A stretch of 44,911 nucleotides of DNA from Endomicrobium sp. (GCA_031290625.1 JAITND010000007.1:1-44911), one strand, 5' to 3'. Shown: positions 17,979 to 27,657, counted from the stretch's first letter. Made by a program: numbers and translations. The notes: generated by a model not told the origin, from the sequence alone.

Positions 17979-19976
17979 TTGATGTTTACAATAGCGTCAA
18001 GTTGCAGTTTATTCCAAAGAGATTTGCTGACTTATGGACTATCTTGCGTAGCGTCAAATAAAAAAGAGTCTTGCGTTGTTCTTGATTTTTCTATACCTGA
18101 TCCGGATTCTTTTTGGTCTGTATACGGAACCGGAATTAAGTATATTGAAGATATTTTGCCGGTTTTGTCGGGAGTTAATCCTAAGATCTTAAAAGAATAT
18201 TTATCGCCTATAGGATTGAGATCTGTTCTCGGTTTTAGAGACACAAAATTAAAAGACTCCGATATTGAAAGAATTTTATACTTAATAACAGCTCTTAAAG
18301 AAAGCTTTAAATATATTTTTGTTGTTTTGCCAGATGAAATAAGCGCAAATCTTTTAAGAATTGTTCAAGAATCCAAGTGTGTTTTGTTTCCTTATACTAC
18401 CGACGCAATATCTGTAAAAAACGTAACTTTTATTTTAAGAGAGTATTCTTGCGAGGTTTATGAAACAAATTTTGCAGCTTTAAGGCTTGACGCTGGGTAT
18501 GGGCTTAATTTCTATAATATTTTACGCGAGTCAAAAATTTTAAGATACGGTATTGAGGCAGAATTTAACTATCGCGTTCAAGAGCAAATTCTATCCCCGC
18601 AGTTCTCTTACAAAGACAAATCAAATCGTTACGTTTTAGCTTTAAACAAGACCTTGAACATTTTTGATAATTTGCAACGAGTAAGGGTTAATGGAGTATC
18701 TTCAAGTAAGTATTATCAAAATGAAAATGCTTACGGCGAACTGCGAGACGATATTCATAAGTCGCTTGTTGAAGAGATGAAGGAATATGTTGCTGAAAAC
18801 GACGGCAACAAACTAAAACAATTGGCAAAAAGCAAGATAAGTGAAATTTTGTCTAAAAGAAATCTTGTTTTGCCAATAGATATTTCAGACAAACTTTACA
18901 AAGAGCTTTGCAATGATGTCGCGGGACTTGGGGTATTGGAAGATTTCATAGAAGATTCTTCTGTTAGCGAGATAATGGTTAACGGATATAAAAATATATA
19001 TATTGAAAGGAACGGAAAAATAATAATGACTGGAATTTCGTTTCCCAATGAAGAGCGATTGAAAACGGTTATAGACAGAATAGTTTCTAAAGTAGGCAGG
19101 CATATTGACGAATCTTCGCCTATAGTTGACGCAAGACTTAAAGACGGTTCGCGCGTTAATGCCGTTATAAAACCCGTATCATTGGACGGTTCTGCGGTCA
19201 CAATAAGGAAGTTTTTAAAAAATAAACTTTCAATTGAATCTTTGGTTTCTGCAGGCAGTCTGAATGAAGCCATGCTTGAATTTTTAAAAACTGTCGTTTT
19301 GTTGAAGAGAAATATTATTATTTCAGGGGGCACTGGCACGGGTAAAACAACGCTTTTAAACGCCGTGTCGTCCTTTATTCCTAAAGAAGAGAGAATTGTT
19401 ACTATTGAAGATTCGGCGGAACTTCAACTCCAGCAGGAGCATGTCGTAAGACTTGAAAGCAGACCAAAATCAACGGAAGGAACAGGCGAGATTAACATAA
19501 GAAGGTTGGTAGTAAACGCTTTAAGAATGCGGCCTGACAGGATAATTGTTGGAGAATGTCGTTCCGGCGAAGCGCTTGATATGATTCAAGCGATGTCTAC
19601 AGGGCATGAAGGCAGTCTTACGACATTACATGCCAATTCTCCTTACGATGCTATTTCAAGACTTACGACTATGGCGTTGATGTCGGGTATGGCTTTGCCT
19701 GAGAAGTCTATTGTTTCTCAAATAGCGTCTGCAATAAATATTATAGTGCAGCTTGCTCGTTATACCGACGGCTCAAGAAAAATATCTTCAATATCAGTAA
19801 TAAATAAAACTAACGATGAGCGATTGTACGAGATTAAACCTGTTTTTCAATTTGATTTAAAAAGTTTTAACGACGGCATTCAAAAAGGAGAATTTAATTT
19901 TACTGGCTATATCCCAGATTTTATACGAAACGCGTTTCAAAAAGGTATAAATGTAAATACTGGAATATTTAAATGA
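17979..19976 (+). CDS. tadA: Fusion of a TadZ/CpaE-like domain to the TadA/CpaF ATPase
   Basis: A 665-residue protein, well above the roughly 400-500 usual for TadA/CpaF. The C-terminal part (from about residue 260) is a full secretion ATPase: the N-domain around SVSEIMVNGYKNIYIE, Walker A GGTGTGKTT near residue 450, the Asp-box segment TIEDSAELQLQQ, Walker B RIIVGECR near 521 and the His box LTTLHAN. It should power Flp pilus assembly at the inner membrane. Residues 1 to about 210 resemble the MinD/ParA-like fold of TadZ/CpaE (VVLDFSIPDPDSFW, YIFVVLPDE), but where a Walker A loop would be there is SSCSLFQRDLLTYG. The N-terminal domain therefore looks like a pseudo-ATPase. TadZ normally is a separate polar-localisation protein. 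Start ATG at 17979 with AAGAGGTTTTG. Confidence 0.88.
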   Translation: MMFTIASSCSLFQRDLLTYGLSCVASNKKESCVVLDFSIPDPDSFWSVYGTGIKYIEDILPVLSGVNPKILKEYLSPIGLRSVLGFRDTKLKDSDIERILYLITALKESFKYIFVVLPDEISANLLRIVQESKCVLFPYTTDAISVKNVTFILREYSCEVYETNFAALRLDAGYGLNFYNILRESKILRYGIEAEFNYRVQEQILSPQFSYKDKSNRYVLALNKTLNIFDNLQRVRVNGVSSSKYYQNENAYGELRDDIHKSLVEEMKEYVAENDGNKLKQLAKSKISEILSKRNLVLPIDISDKLYKELCNDVAGLGVLEDFIEDSSVSEIMVNGYKNIYIERNGKIIMTGISFPNEERLKTVIDRIVSKVGRHIDESSPIVDARLKDGSRVNAVIKPVSLDGSAVTIRKFLKNKLSIESLVSAGSLNEAMLEFLKTVVLLKRNIIISGGTGTGKTTLLNAVSSFIPKEERIVTIEDSAELQLQQEHVVRLESRPKSTEGTGEINIRRLVVNALRMRPDRIIVGECRSGEALDMIQAMSTGHEGSLTTLHANSPYDAISRLTTMALMSGMALPEKSIVSQIASAINIIVQLARYTDGSRKISSISVINKTNDERLYEIKPVFQFDLKSFNDGIQKGEFNFTGYIPDFIRNAFQKGINVNTGIFK

Positions 19977-20779
19977 TGAAAATACTTTTTCTTTTTTCTT
20001 TCTCATTGGTTGTATTTTGCTTTATGTATTTTCTTATAAACAAATTGAAATTTAAAATAAATAGAAAAAGGTCTTTTGATTTAAAGAAACTTTCGCAAAA
20101 TAAGAAAAGATTTTTTGTTTCTTTTATTATTTTTTTCATTTCTGCAATATTTTTTCATAATATTGTCTTTGCGTTGATTTTGAGCGTTTTATATTGTTAT
20201 TTTGACTGGTACGCTCAGGATAAAAAAATGCGAAAAAAAGTTGCTTTGATAGACAAACAGGTTATGGAAGCTTTAAACATTATAAAAAATGCCGTTAGAG
20301 CGGGGCAATCTTTACAAAATTCCATGGTTACGGCTAAGAACGAACTAAAATATCCTATAAAAAGCGAATTTGAAAAGATATCGGAAAAGTTGGCTTTTGT
20401 AGTGAGTTTTGACAAAGTTTTAGAAGAAGCTTCTAAAACCGCGATAAGTAAAGAATTTAAACTTATGATAGACGTTATCAGAGTATCAAAAGACTCAGGG
20501 GCAAGTTTAAGCGATATTTTTGACAGAATATCCGACTCTGCGTTTCAAAGAATTAACGTCCGTTCAAAAATAACAGCTTTAACAGCTCAAGGAAGAATGT
20601 CTGGAAATTTGGTAAGCGTTATCCCTTTTGTAATTATATTTATGATGTATATAATTGAACCTGAAATGATGGAATGTTTGTTTGTTACTTTGACCGGCAA
20701 TATTTTACTTCTCATAGTTGTTGTTATGGTTATTACAGGTTCGTTTGTAATAAGGAAGATGACGGAGATTGATTTCTGA
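19973..20779 (+). CDS. tadB: Tad pilus inner-membrane protein TadB
   Basis: A 268-residue T2SS_F-type membrane protein: two N-terminal hydrophobic segments, a cytoplasmic helical domain (QVMEALNIIKNAVRAGQSL and following) with DVIRVSKDSGASLSDIFDRIS, and C-terminal TM helices (LVSVIPFVIIFMMYII; ILLLIVVVMVIT). TadB and TadC form the inner-membrane platform on which the TadA ATPase acts. It overlaps tadA by ATGA, implying translational coupling. Confidence 0.87.
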   Translation: MMKILFLFSFSLVVFCFMYFLINKLKFKINRKRSFDLKKLSQNKKRFFVSFIIFFISAIFFHNIVFALILSVLYCYFDWYAQDKKMRKKVALIDKQVMEALNIIKNAVRAGQSLQNSMVTAKNELKYPIKSEFEKISEKLAFVVSFDKVLEEASKTAISKEFKLMIDVIRVSKDSGASLSDIFDRISDSAFQRINVRSKITALTAQGRMSGNLVSVIPFVIIFMMYIIEPEMMECLFVTLTGNILLLIVVVMVITGSFVIRKMTEIDF

Positions 20780-21657
20780 TGATAACATTATTATGTTTTT
20801 TTTGGTTTTCCTCCGTATTTTTTGCGGTTTATTACATAGTTCCAAATGTAAAGAGAGTAGATCTTGCAAGTAAGGTTAAAAATGCCGTAGAAAAAAAGAA
20901 ATCAGGAAATTTTGTAATAACTTACTTCTTTATTGCGCTTGAGAAAGCAGCTTGTTTAGCAGAAAAAATTAAATATAAGAAGTTTGTTTCTTTTATTGAA
21001 AAAGACTATGCAATTTTAAAATTGCTCGGCAAAAAATATGGAAATATAACTCCATATAAATTTTTTGCAATACAAATATTTGCTATGTTTGCAGGAATGC
21101 TATTTACCGCGCTTTTTGTAAGTTTGCATATAATAGTTGTTCTTTCCGTTGGATTATTGTGCTTTTACTTGCCTGTTTTAAAGATTAAAGAAGAATTGAA
21201 AAAGAGAAAAGAATCTATACTTAAGCAATTGCCTGAAATGGCGGATTTGTTTTCGGTTATGCTTGCCGCAGGGCTTGATTTTTACGCCGCGGCCGGAAAA
21301 GTCGTTATGATAATGTCGGGATCTTTGATCGACGAGCTGAAAAATGCTTTGGCAAAAATCTCTTTAGGTTATGATAAAAAAGCTGCTTTTAAGGAAATGG
21401 CTGAAAACACAGGCGTTGAGCAAGTATATTCTTTTGTAAGCGCTATAAATATGGCTTTAGAATCAGGCGTAGAAATGTCCGATACTTTAAAAAGAATATC
21501 TTGCGCGTTGCGAAATGAAAGGTTTGCTTATGCGCAAAAAAAAACTCAAGAAGCTCCTGTAAAGATGCTTATTCCATTAGCGTTGTTAATCTTCCCGACA
21601 ATTTTTATAGTTATATTTGGACCGATTGCTATAAGCTTTATTAAAAATGGATTCTAG
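20779..21657 (+). CDS. tadC: Tad pilus inner-membrane protein TadC
   Basis: A 292-residue partner of TadB with the same T2SS_F helical domain: LKQLPEMADLFSVMLAAGLDF, AFKEMAENTGVEQVYSFVSAI and LRNERFAYAQKKTQEAPVKMLIPL. Flanking TM helices include the C-terminal LLIFPTIFIVIFGPIAISF. The conserved AxKxxxKMLIPL-like segment before the last helix is typical. It overlaps tadB by one base (TGATG) and is the last gene of the locus; no clear terminator follows. TadD and other accessory Tad genes are not present here. Confidence 0.87.
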   Translation: MITLLCFFWFSSVFFAVYYIVPNVKRVDLASKVKNAVEKKKSGNFVITYFFIALEKAACLAEKIKYKKFVSFIEKDYAILKLLGKKYGNITPYKFFAIQIFAMFAGMLFTALFVSLHIIVVLSVGLLCFYLPVLKIKEELKKRKESILKQLPEMADLFSVMLAAGLDFYAAAGKVVMIMSGSLIDELKNALAKISLGYDKKAAFKEMAENTGVEQVYSFVSAINMALESGVEMSDTLKRISCALRNERFAYAQKKTQEAPVKMLIPLALLIFPTIFIVIFGPIAISFIKNGF

Positions 21658-21769
21658 CCTAGCTTCCTTTTGGATTTGTTTTTCAAAAAGTTTACGCATT
21701 TTTTTAACGATTATAATTTTGATAGATGAGCTTTGGCAGAATGTCGGATATTGTTGAAAGTACAAAAAA

Positions 21770-22786
21770 TTAATTCTCTGTTATTTTAATTACAGTTCCG
21801 ACAATCTTACTGTCTTTGTTTATAGAAACTGCAGAAATTTTATAACTTCCCGATGATCTTATAACTTTGGTTCCGGGGGTTTCGTTTGCTTTTATCGCAA
21901 GCTTAACTATATTTGGATCTTTTACAGCTTCAAGTATATGCCGTTTGTTTTTCGCAAGATTGTTTTTAATTATTTTTCCTGTAGAATCGCGGCAATACGC
22001 AACCTCGCTCGACGAAGTTAATATTATAAAAGCTAAACTATCATTAATTGACGTCGCGTATGAATATTCAATAATTTTAATCAGGCTTTCGTTGTCTTCT
22101 TCAAGTTTTTCTATTTTCTTTGAGATTTTATCTCTTTCTGTTGTAAAAATATCAGTTATTTCGTTGTATTTTTCGTCTTTTGCATTTTCCGACTTGTTTT
22201 CTAGGCTATTTTTTATTCTGTTAAAAGGGGAAAGTATAAGAAGTTTTGAAAGAAAGCAAAGAATGATAATAATAAGCGTCGTTACGGCTGAAGCTATAGA
22301 GTAATACTTTATTTGCCAATATTTGGCGATTTCTTTGCTTTTTTGAACAGAAACTATACACAGCAAAGTATAATTGTTTGATATTGGTTCTGACAAAAGA
22401 AAAAAATTGTCATCTGGCATTTTCTGAACAATTTCTTTTTTCTGCGTTACGGCTTCATTGTAAATTTGGGCATGTTTTTCAGTATTCCATTCATTTGTGT
22501 TATTGTGTATAATCACTCTGCTATTTTTATCTAGTATAAAACAAGATGTTACATTGGAAGCATTCGCTAGGTATTCAATATTTGAAATAAGACTTATATC
22601 GTCGGAGTTTTGAATTGCTTTGTTTAAATGCGGAATTGCCGCTGTAAGCGCGGTTTGAGTTTTTTCCAATATAAGATTTTGCAAATCTTTTGCTTTGTCT
22701 TTTGAAAGCAAATTTACTATCGGATAGAAAATTCCGCATATGAATAGAAGAGTAAAGAAAGACAAAAATATTATATTCTTCTTCAT
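21770..22786 (-). CDS. Membrane sensor-like protein without a recognisable output domain
   Basis: A 338-residue protein on the opposite strand to the Tad locus. It has an N-terminal TM (IIFLSFFTLLFICGIFYPI), an extracytoplasmic domain of about 130 residues resembling a small CACHE-type sensor, and a second TM (SIASAVTTLIIIILCFLSKLLIL). A short HAMP-like segment, a Glu/Lys-rich coiled coil (ERDKISKKIEKLEEDNESL) and a final PAS-like domain follow (FIILTSSSEVAYCRDSTGKI). There is no kinase, cyclase, GGDEF or methyl-accepting domain. I choose the ATG at 22786 over a TTG five codons upstream, since TATAAT-like sequence covers that upstream region. It could be a degraded sensor kinase or a regulator acting through contact; no partner is visible. 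Confidence 0.65.
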   Translation of the reverse strand: MKKNIIFLSFFTLLFICGIFYPIVNLLSKDKAKDLQNLILEKTQTALTAAIPHLNKAIQNSDDISLISNIEYLANASNVTSCFILDKNSRVIIHNNTNEWNTEKHAQIYNEAVTQKKEIVQKMPDDNFFLLSEPISNNYTLLCIVSVQKSKEIAKYWQIKYYSIASAVTTLIIIILCFLSKLLILSPFNRIKNSLENKSENAKDEKYNEITDIFTTERDKISKKIEKLEEDNESLIKIIEYSYATSINDSLAFIILTSSSEVAYCRDSTGKIIKNNLAKNKRHILEAVKDPNIVKLAIKANETPGTKVIRSSGSYKISAVSINKDSKIVGTVIKITEN

Positions 22787-22915
22787 AGATAAATTATACA
22801 ATATTTTTTTGTTACAAAGAGCTTGCCTTTTGAGTAAGCGCGGTCTGCGTTCAAAAACTATTACTTAACATCTTTGCAGCGTTGTCTAAACGTAAGATTT
22901 ACGATGGAGCGACTA

Positions 22916-23233
22916 ATGGAAAGAGTAAAGTTGAATATAAGGGTAATTAATGCAGAAAGTTTTTGTCAAAGATTTGTCGGATTTATGTTTAAGAAAGACG
23001 CTGAGTATGCATTGCTATTTAAAAATTGTAAATCAATACATACATTTTTTATGCGTTTTGATTTAGATATTATTTATTTGGATAAATACAACAAAGTTGT
23101 AAAGGTTATAAAACAATTAAAACCTTTCAAAATAGCCCTGCCTCTAAAGAATGCAGTTTCAATTCTTGAAATACCTTCAAACATCATAGAGAATATAGAT
23201 TCTGTAATTGTAAGGAAATTGATTGATTTTTAA
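22916..23233 (+). CDS. DUF192 family protein
   Basis: A 105-residue protein matching the DUF192 pattern: NAESFCQRFVGFMFKK, YALLFKNCKSIHTFFMRFDLDIIYLDK and VVKVIKQLKPF. The family is a small beta-barrel of unknown role, often exported and often encoded beside Tad genes; here no signal peptide is seen. The start at 22916 is chosen for the GGAG six bases upstream; two further upstream starts lack a ribosome site. It follows the Tad locus, with the divergent sensor-like gene between. Function unknown. Confidence 0.75.
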   Translation: MERVKLNIRVINAESFCQRFVGFMFKKDAEYALLFKNCKSIHTFFMRFDLDIIYLDKYNKVVKVIKQLKPFKIALPLKNAVSILEIPSNIIENIDSVIVRKLIDF

Positions 23234-23256
23234 ATAAAAATTGAAAATCTTTCTTT

Positions 23257-23285
23257 TTGACTGTATTATTAAAAAATGATACAAT
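23257..23285 (+). promoter_or_regulatory. Sigma-70-like promoter of lysS
   Basis: TTGACT (23257-23262), a 17-bp spacer and TACAAT (23280-23285) lie 60 bp before the lysS ATG. Probably drives the lysS-lolC-lolD-ilvE run. Confidence 0.7.
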
Positions 23286-23345
23286 CCTTGAGGCGAAAAA
23301 CCTTGAAATTTAAAACAAATATACAATCAGAGGAAAGCGCGGCAA

Positions 23346-24815
23346 ATGGAAAAAAAAGAACGAGATCAGAATGCAACGCCTATTGAACAAATAATTCAAC
23401 GGAGAAAACAAAAAGCAAAAGACTTTACGGCGGCTGGAATAAATCCTTATCCCGCAAAGTATTTTTTGGATAAAAATAACGCTGAGATACAAAAAGAGTT
23501 TGCATCTCTTGAAAGAGAACAAATCTCAGATGTAAAGGTTAAAGCCGCGGGAAGAGTAATGACTTACAGAAACATGGGTAAAGCGGCTTTTCTTGATATA
23601 AGAGACGGATATTGTAAAATTCAGATATACGTAAGAGCAGATAAAGTTGGGGCGGAAGAATATAAACTTTTCAAAAATATGGTCGACGCATCTGACTTTA
23701 TTGCCGTTGAAGGCATTCCTTTTAAAACAAAAACAAATGAACTCAGCATAATGGTAGAGACGTGGATGATGCTCGCTAAGGCATTTAGACCTCTCCCAGA
23801 GAAGTGGCATGGTCTTAAAGATACGGAGACAAGATACAGACAAAGATATTTGGATTTAATAGCCAACGGCGAAGTTAAAGATGTTTTTGTGAAGAGAAGC
23901 ATGGTTATTTCTGCTATAAGGCATAACCTCCAAGAATTAGGTTTTATAGAAGTGGAGACTCCAATTTTGCAGTCTTTGGCAGGCGGAGCTAACGCAAGAC
24001 CTTTTATAACCCGCCACAATGCTTTGAATATAGATTTGTTTTTGAGAATTGCGCCGGAACTCTTCTTGAAGCGTTTAGTTGTCGGCGGTATGGACAGAGT
24101 TTTTGAAATAGGCAGAAACTTTAGAAACGAAGGCGTTGATAAAGACCACAATCCTGAATTTACGATGATGGAGCTTTATCAGGCGTACGCCGATTACAAT
24201 GATATGATGGATTTGACCGAGACATTAATTAAATCCGCCGCTAAAAAAGTAAACCCTGAACTAAAGCTGGAATTTAGAAGAGCAAAGATGTTTGATTTGA
24301 TAAAAGAATATACCGGGCTTGATTTACTTCCATATGTTGAAAGCGGAAAAATGTTTGAGCAGGTTAAACATTTGAATCTTGATTTGCCTAAGGACGCTAC
24401 AGACAAAAAGATTTTAGATCGAGTTTTTGACGAAAGAGTTATGCCTAATTTAAAGAATCCTACTTTTGTTATGGACTATCCTGCCGTATATTCGCCGCTT
24501 TCAAAGGTCAAATTTGATCAACCAGAAATAGCCGAACGTTTTGAGCTTTACATAAACGGAATGGAAATAGGAAATGCATATTCTGAGCTTAACGACCCTG
24601 AATTGCAGAAAATTAGATTTGCCCAACAGATGGAAGCCAAAAAGAAAGGCGACGATGAAGGTATGCCTTATGACGAAGATTTTATTTTTGCGCTTGAACA
24701 GGGGATGCCTCCAACAGGCGGTTTAGGCATAGGCATAGACAGACTTGTTATGGCGTTGACAGGCGTGGAATCCATAAGGGAAGTGATAACTTTTCCAGCT
24801 ATGAGACCTGGGTAA
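23346..24815 (+). CDS. lysS: Lysyl-tRNA synthetase, class II
   Basis: A 489-residue class II enzyme that charges tRNA-Lys. The N-terminal OB-fold anticodon-binding domain ([21 protein letters not shown]) is followed by the catalytic core. Motif 1 lies near [21 protein letters not shown], motif 2 near [20 protein letters not shown], and motif 3 is [11 protein letters not shown] near the C-terminus. Length is normal. The ATG at 23346 follows GAGGAAAGCG. The next gene, lolC, begins six bases after the stop, so lysS probably leads this operon. Confidence 0.97.
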   Translation: MEKKERDQNATPIEQIIQRRKQKAKDFTAAGINPYPAKYFLDKNNAEIQKEFASLEREQISDVKVKAAGRVMTYRNMGKAAFLDIRDGYCKIQIYVRADKVGAEEYKLFKNMVDASDFIAVEGIPFKTKTNELSIMVETWMMLAKAFRPLPEKWHGLKDTETRYRQRYLDLIANGEVKDVFVKRSMVISAIRHNLQELGFIEVETPILQSLAGGANARPFITRHNALNIDLFLRIAPELFLKRLVVGGMDRVFEIGRNFRNEGVDKDHNPEFTMMELYQAYADYNDMMDLTETLIKSAAKKVNPELKLEFRRAKMFDLIKEYTGLDLLPYVESGKMFEQVKHLNLDLPKDATDKKILDRVFDERVMPNLKNPTFVMDYPAVYSPLSKVKFDQPEIAERFELYINGMEIGNAYSELNDPELQKIRFAQQMEAKKKGDDEGMPYDEDFIFALEQGMPPTGGLGIGIDRLVMALTGVESIREVITFPAMRPG

Positions 24816-24820
24816 ATTGC

Positions 24821-26050
24821 GTGAATGCAATGTCTGTTGAGTTTTTTATAGCGGTAAGATACCTAATGGCTAGGAGAAAAGCTTTTTTCTCTTTGCTCGT
24901 CGCTCTTATTGTCGTAGGCGGCACAACTTTGGGCGTTGCCGCTCTTGTTATAACCCTTGCGGTTATGAGCGGTTTTCAAAGCGATATAAGAAGTAAAATC
25001 TTAGGAATACAGCCGCACATTCTTGTAACAAAAGCCGACGGCGAATCTTTTAACGATTACGTTTCTATGGAAGATAAAATAAAAAGTAATAAAAATGTCG
25101 CAAGCGTTTCTCCATTTATATACAAGCAAGGCGTTGTAAAAGGCGTTGACTCCGCCTCTACGTCGGGCATAATAATAAAAGCCATAGATTATGCCGAAGA
25201 AAATAAAATTTTAAATATTTCAAAACAGATTATTGTTTCAGATGTTAAGTTTAACGGCGAAATTATTGGCGGGAGATCGATAATATTGGGTTGCGAGTTG
25301 GCTAAAAGCGTTTCTGCAGATGCCGGCGACGAAGTTGTTTTGATGTTTCCGACTAGCTTTGGAAGTATTCCCAAAATGTATAAATTTAATGTTTCAGCAA
25401 TAATACAGTCGGGCATGTATGATTTTGATTCCTCTTTGGGTTTTATAGATTTAAAAGAAGGGCAAAGTTTGTTTTTAATGTCTGATTCTATTACGGGTCT
25501 TGACATACATACGACTAATTTTGAAAAAGCGTCTGCGACTGCCGCCGATCTTCAAAAAGACTTGTCTTACCCTTACAAAGCAAAAGCATGGCTTGATATG
25601 AATAGAAATCTTTTTTCGGCTTTGAAGCTTGAAAAAATAATGATGTTTCTTATTTTGGGGCTTATAATAATTGTCGCCGCGTTTAACATTATTTCAAATC
25701 TTTTGCTTTTAAGCGTTCAGAAGTCAAAGGAAATAGGAATAATGTCCGCCATGGGATTTTCAAATTATTCTGTTTCAAAGATATTTTTTTACGAAGGGCT
25801 TATTGTTGGCTCGGTAGGAACGGTATTTGGGATAATTTTTGGTCTTTCAGTAAGTTTGGGATTAAAATATCTTGATATATTTAAACTTCCTAAAGGCGTT
25901 TATTACGTTGATAAACTTCCTGTTTTTATAGCCCCTTTAGATGTAGCGTTTGTGGCTGTAAGCGCTTTTTTTATTTCCGCGTTGGCTGGATTGTACCCGG
26001 CGTATCAGGTTTCAAAATTGAATCCGCTTGAAGCCATAAGATACGGTTAA
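24821..26050 (+). CDS. lolC: Lipoprotein-releasing ABC permease (LolC/LolE type)
   Basis: A 409-residue FtsX-family membrane subunit: an N-terminal TM just after the start (FSLLVALIVVGGTTLGVAALVITLAVMSGF), a large periplasmic domain, and three C-terminal TMs (IMMFLILGLIIIVAAFNIISNLLLL, the IGIMSAMGFSN coupling loop, and ALAGLYPAYQVSKLNPLEAIRYG). With LolD it extracts outer-membrane lipoproteins from the inner membrane. The ending NPLEAIRYG is typical. A single LolC/E-type subunit suggests a homodimeric LolF-like complex. The GTG at 24821 or the ATG at 24830 may be the start; neither has a strong ribosome site. Coupled to lysS and lolD. Confidence 0.9.
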   Translation: MNAMSVEFFIAVRYLMARRKAFFSLLVALIVVGGTTLGVAALVITLAVMSGFQSDIRSKILGIQPHILVTKADGESFNDYVSMEDKIKSNKNVASVSPFIYKQGVVKGVDSASTSGIIIKAIDYAEENKILNISKQIIVSDVKFNGEIIGGRSIILGCELAKSVSADAGDEVVLMFPTSFGSIPKMYKFNVSAIIQSGMYDFDSSLGFIDLKEGQSLFLMSDSITGLDIHTTNFEKASATAADLQKDLSYPYKAKAWLDMNRNLFSALKLEKIMMFLILGLIIIVAAFNIISNLLLLSVQKSKEIGIMSAMGFSNYSVSKIFFYEGLIVGSVGTVFGIIFGLSVSLGLKYLDIFKLPKGVYYVDKLPVFIAPLDVAFVAVSAFFISALAGLYPAYQVSKLNPLEAIRYG

Positions 26051-26072
26051 AGACGTTTAATCGGAATGAACT

Positions 26073-26738
26073 ATGAACATAAAAGCCGAAGGTTTGAATA
26101 AGAATTATTGTAAAAAAGACTCTTCCGTCGTGAATGTATTAAAAAACATAAATTTGGACATAACGACTGGTCAAAAAGTAGCTCTAACTGGTCCCTCTGG
26201 CGCTGGTAAAAGTACGCTTATACATATTTTGGGATTGATGGACAGGCCGTCGTCGGGTAAAGTGTACATAGACGGAATTGATTGTTTTGCCAAAAACGAC
26301 AAATATTTGCGCAATACAAGAAAAAAGAGCATAGGGTTTGTTTTTCAATTCCACTATCTTATGCCTGATTTTACAGTTTTTGAAAATATTCTTATTCCCG
26401 TTTGGAAAGATAAAGATTTAAAATTGGAACAAGCGCGCGAGCTTTTGAAAAAAGCCGGACTTTTTCACAGAAAAGATCATTATCCTTCAGAGCTTTCCGG
26501 TGGAGAACAGCAAAGAGCGGCTGTTATAAGAGCTTTAATAAATAACCCCGGCGTAATTTTTGCGGACGAGCCTACCGGTAATTTGGACAGGCGCGCAGGA
26601 CTTGAAATAGAAAGCTTGTTGTTTGCCTCTGCGGCTGATATAGGCGCTACTCTGGTTCTTGTATCCCACGATGAAAATCTTGCCGAAAAAACGGATAAAA
26701 TAATTAGGATTGTTGACGGCTGCGTATTGCAAGCATAA
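26073..26738 (+). CDS. lolD: Lipoprotein-releasing ABC ATPase
   Basis: A 221-residue ABC ATPase with Walker A GPSGAGKST, signature LSGGEQQRAAVIRAL, Walker B VIFADEPTGNLD and the switch His in LVSHD. The sequence is close to the LolD/MacB-type group. Its position 22 bp after lolC identifies it as the ATPase for that permease. Full length; the ATG at 26073 follows CGGAATGAACT. Confidence 0.92.
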   Translation: MNIKAEGLNKNYCKKDSSVVNVLKNINLDITTGQKVALTGPSGAGKSTLIHILGLMDRPSSGKVYIDGIDCFAKNDKYLRNTRKKSIGFVFQFHYLMPDFTVFENILIPVWKDKDLKLEQARELLKKAGLFHRKDHYPSELSGGEQQRAAVIRALINNPGVIFADEPTGNLDRRAGLEIESLLFASAADIGATLVLVSHDENLAEKTDKIIRIVDGCVLQA

Positions 26739-26769
26739 TTCGTATTTCGCATATATGGAGAACGGACAG

Positions 26770-27645
26770 ATGAAAATTTTTCTTGACGGGAAATTAGTTG
26801 AAAAGGAAGATGCGAAAGTTTCCGTGTTTGACCACGGCTTTCTTTACGGCGATGGTATTTTTGAAGGTATAAGAGCTTATAACGATAGAATTTTTAGATT
26901 GAAAGAGCATTTGGAAAGACTTTGGGCTTCGGCTAAAGCCGTCAATTTAGAAATTCCGATGCATAAAAAAGAAATGGAAAAGGCTTTAATAAAAACCATT
27001 TTAGCAAATAAGCTTAACGACGCGTATATAAGGCTTATCGTTACAAGGGGTCGCGGCGATTTAGGTCTTGATCCAAGGAATTGCGCAAACCCGCCTTCTG
27101 TGGTAATAATAACGGATCAGATTAAAATGTATCCTGAAGAATTCTATGAAAAAGGTATGGAAGTCGTAACGGTTTCTACCAGAAGAATAAGGCAAGATTC
27201 TTTAAGCCCAAATATCAAATCGCTTAACTATTTGAATAATATTCTTGCGAAAATGCAGGCTGTAAAAAGCGGCGTAGATGAGGCTATTATGTTAAACGCC
27301 GAAGGATATGTCGCGGAATGTACCGGCGACAATATATTTATAGTAAAAAACGGCGTTCTGTATACTCCGGACGGTTCTGAAGGCGCGTTGATAGGCATAA
27401 CTAGAGACGCAGTTATAGAGCTTGCAAAAAACAAATCAAAATTTCCTGTGAAAGAAGGACGCTTAAGCTTGTACGAGGTTTACACTGCCGATGAATGTTT
27501 TTTAACGGGGACTGCCGCCGAAATAGTTCCGGTTGTTGCCGTTGATTCAAGAGTTATTGCCGACGGAACGCCCGGCAAAATAACAGCTAAGCTTATAAAA
27601 GAGTTTAAAGCGTTAGTTCGTTCGTCAGGTACGCCCGTTAAATAG
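26770..27645 (+). CDS. ilvE: Branched-chain amino-acid aminotransferase (class IV)
   Basis: A 291-residue class IV PLP aminotransferase, length typical of IlvE. N-terminal FLDGKLVEKEDAKVSVFDHG and YGDGIFEGIRAY, the PLP-lysine segment SLNYLNNILAKM, the EAIMLNAEGYVAECTGDNIF motif and the phosphate-binding region GALIGITRDAV are all present. It makes or degrades Leu, Ile and Val by transamination; a D-amino-acid transaminase is a less likely alternative. The ATG at 26770 has GGAGAACGG just upstream, and an upstream in-frame start would overlap lolD. The gene keeps branched-chain metabolism alive next to a set of amino-acid importers. Confidence 0.9.
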   Translation: MKIFLDGKLVEKEDAKVSVFDHGFLYGDGIFEGIRAYNDRIFRLKEHLERLWASAKAVNLEIPMHKKEMEKALIKTILANKLNDAYIRLIVTRGRGDLGLDPRNCANPPSVVIITDQIKMYPEEFYEKGMEVVTVSTRRIRQDSLSPNIKSLNYLNNILAKMQAVKSGVDEAIMLNAEGYVAECTGDNIFIVKNGVLYTPDGSEGALIGITRDAVIELAKNKSKFPVKEGRLSLYEVYTADECFLTGTAAEIVPVVAVDSRVIADGTPGKITAKLIKEFKALVRSSGTPVK

Positions 27646-27657
27646 TTTTATTTATAG

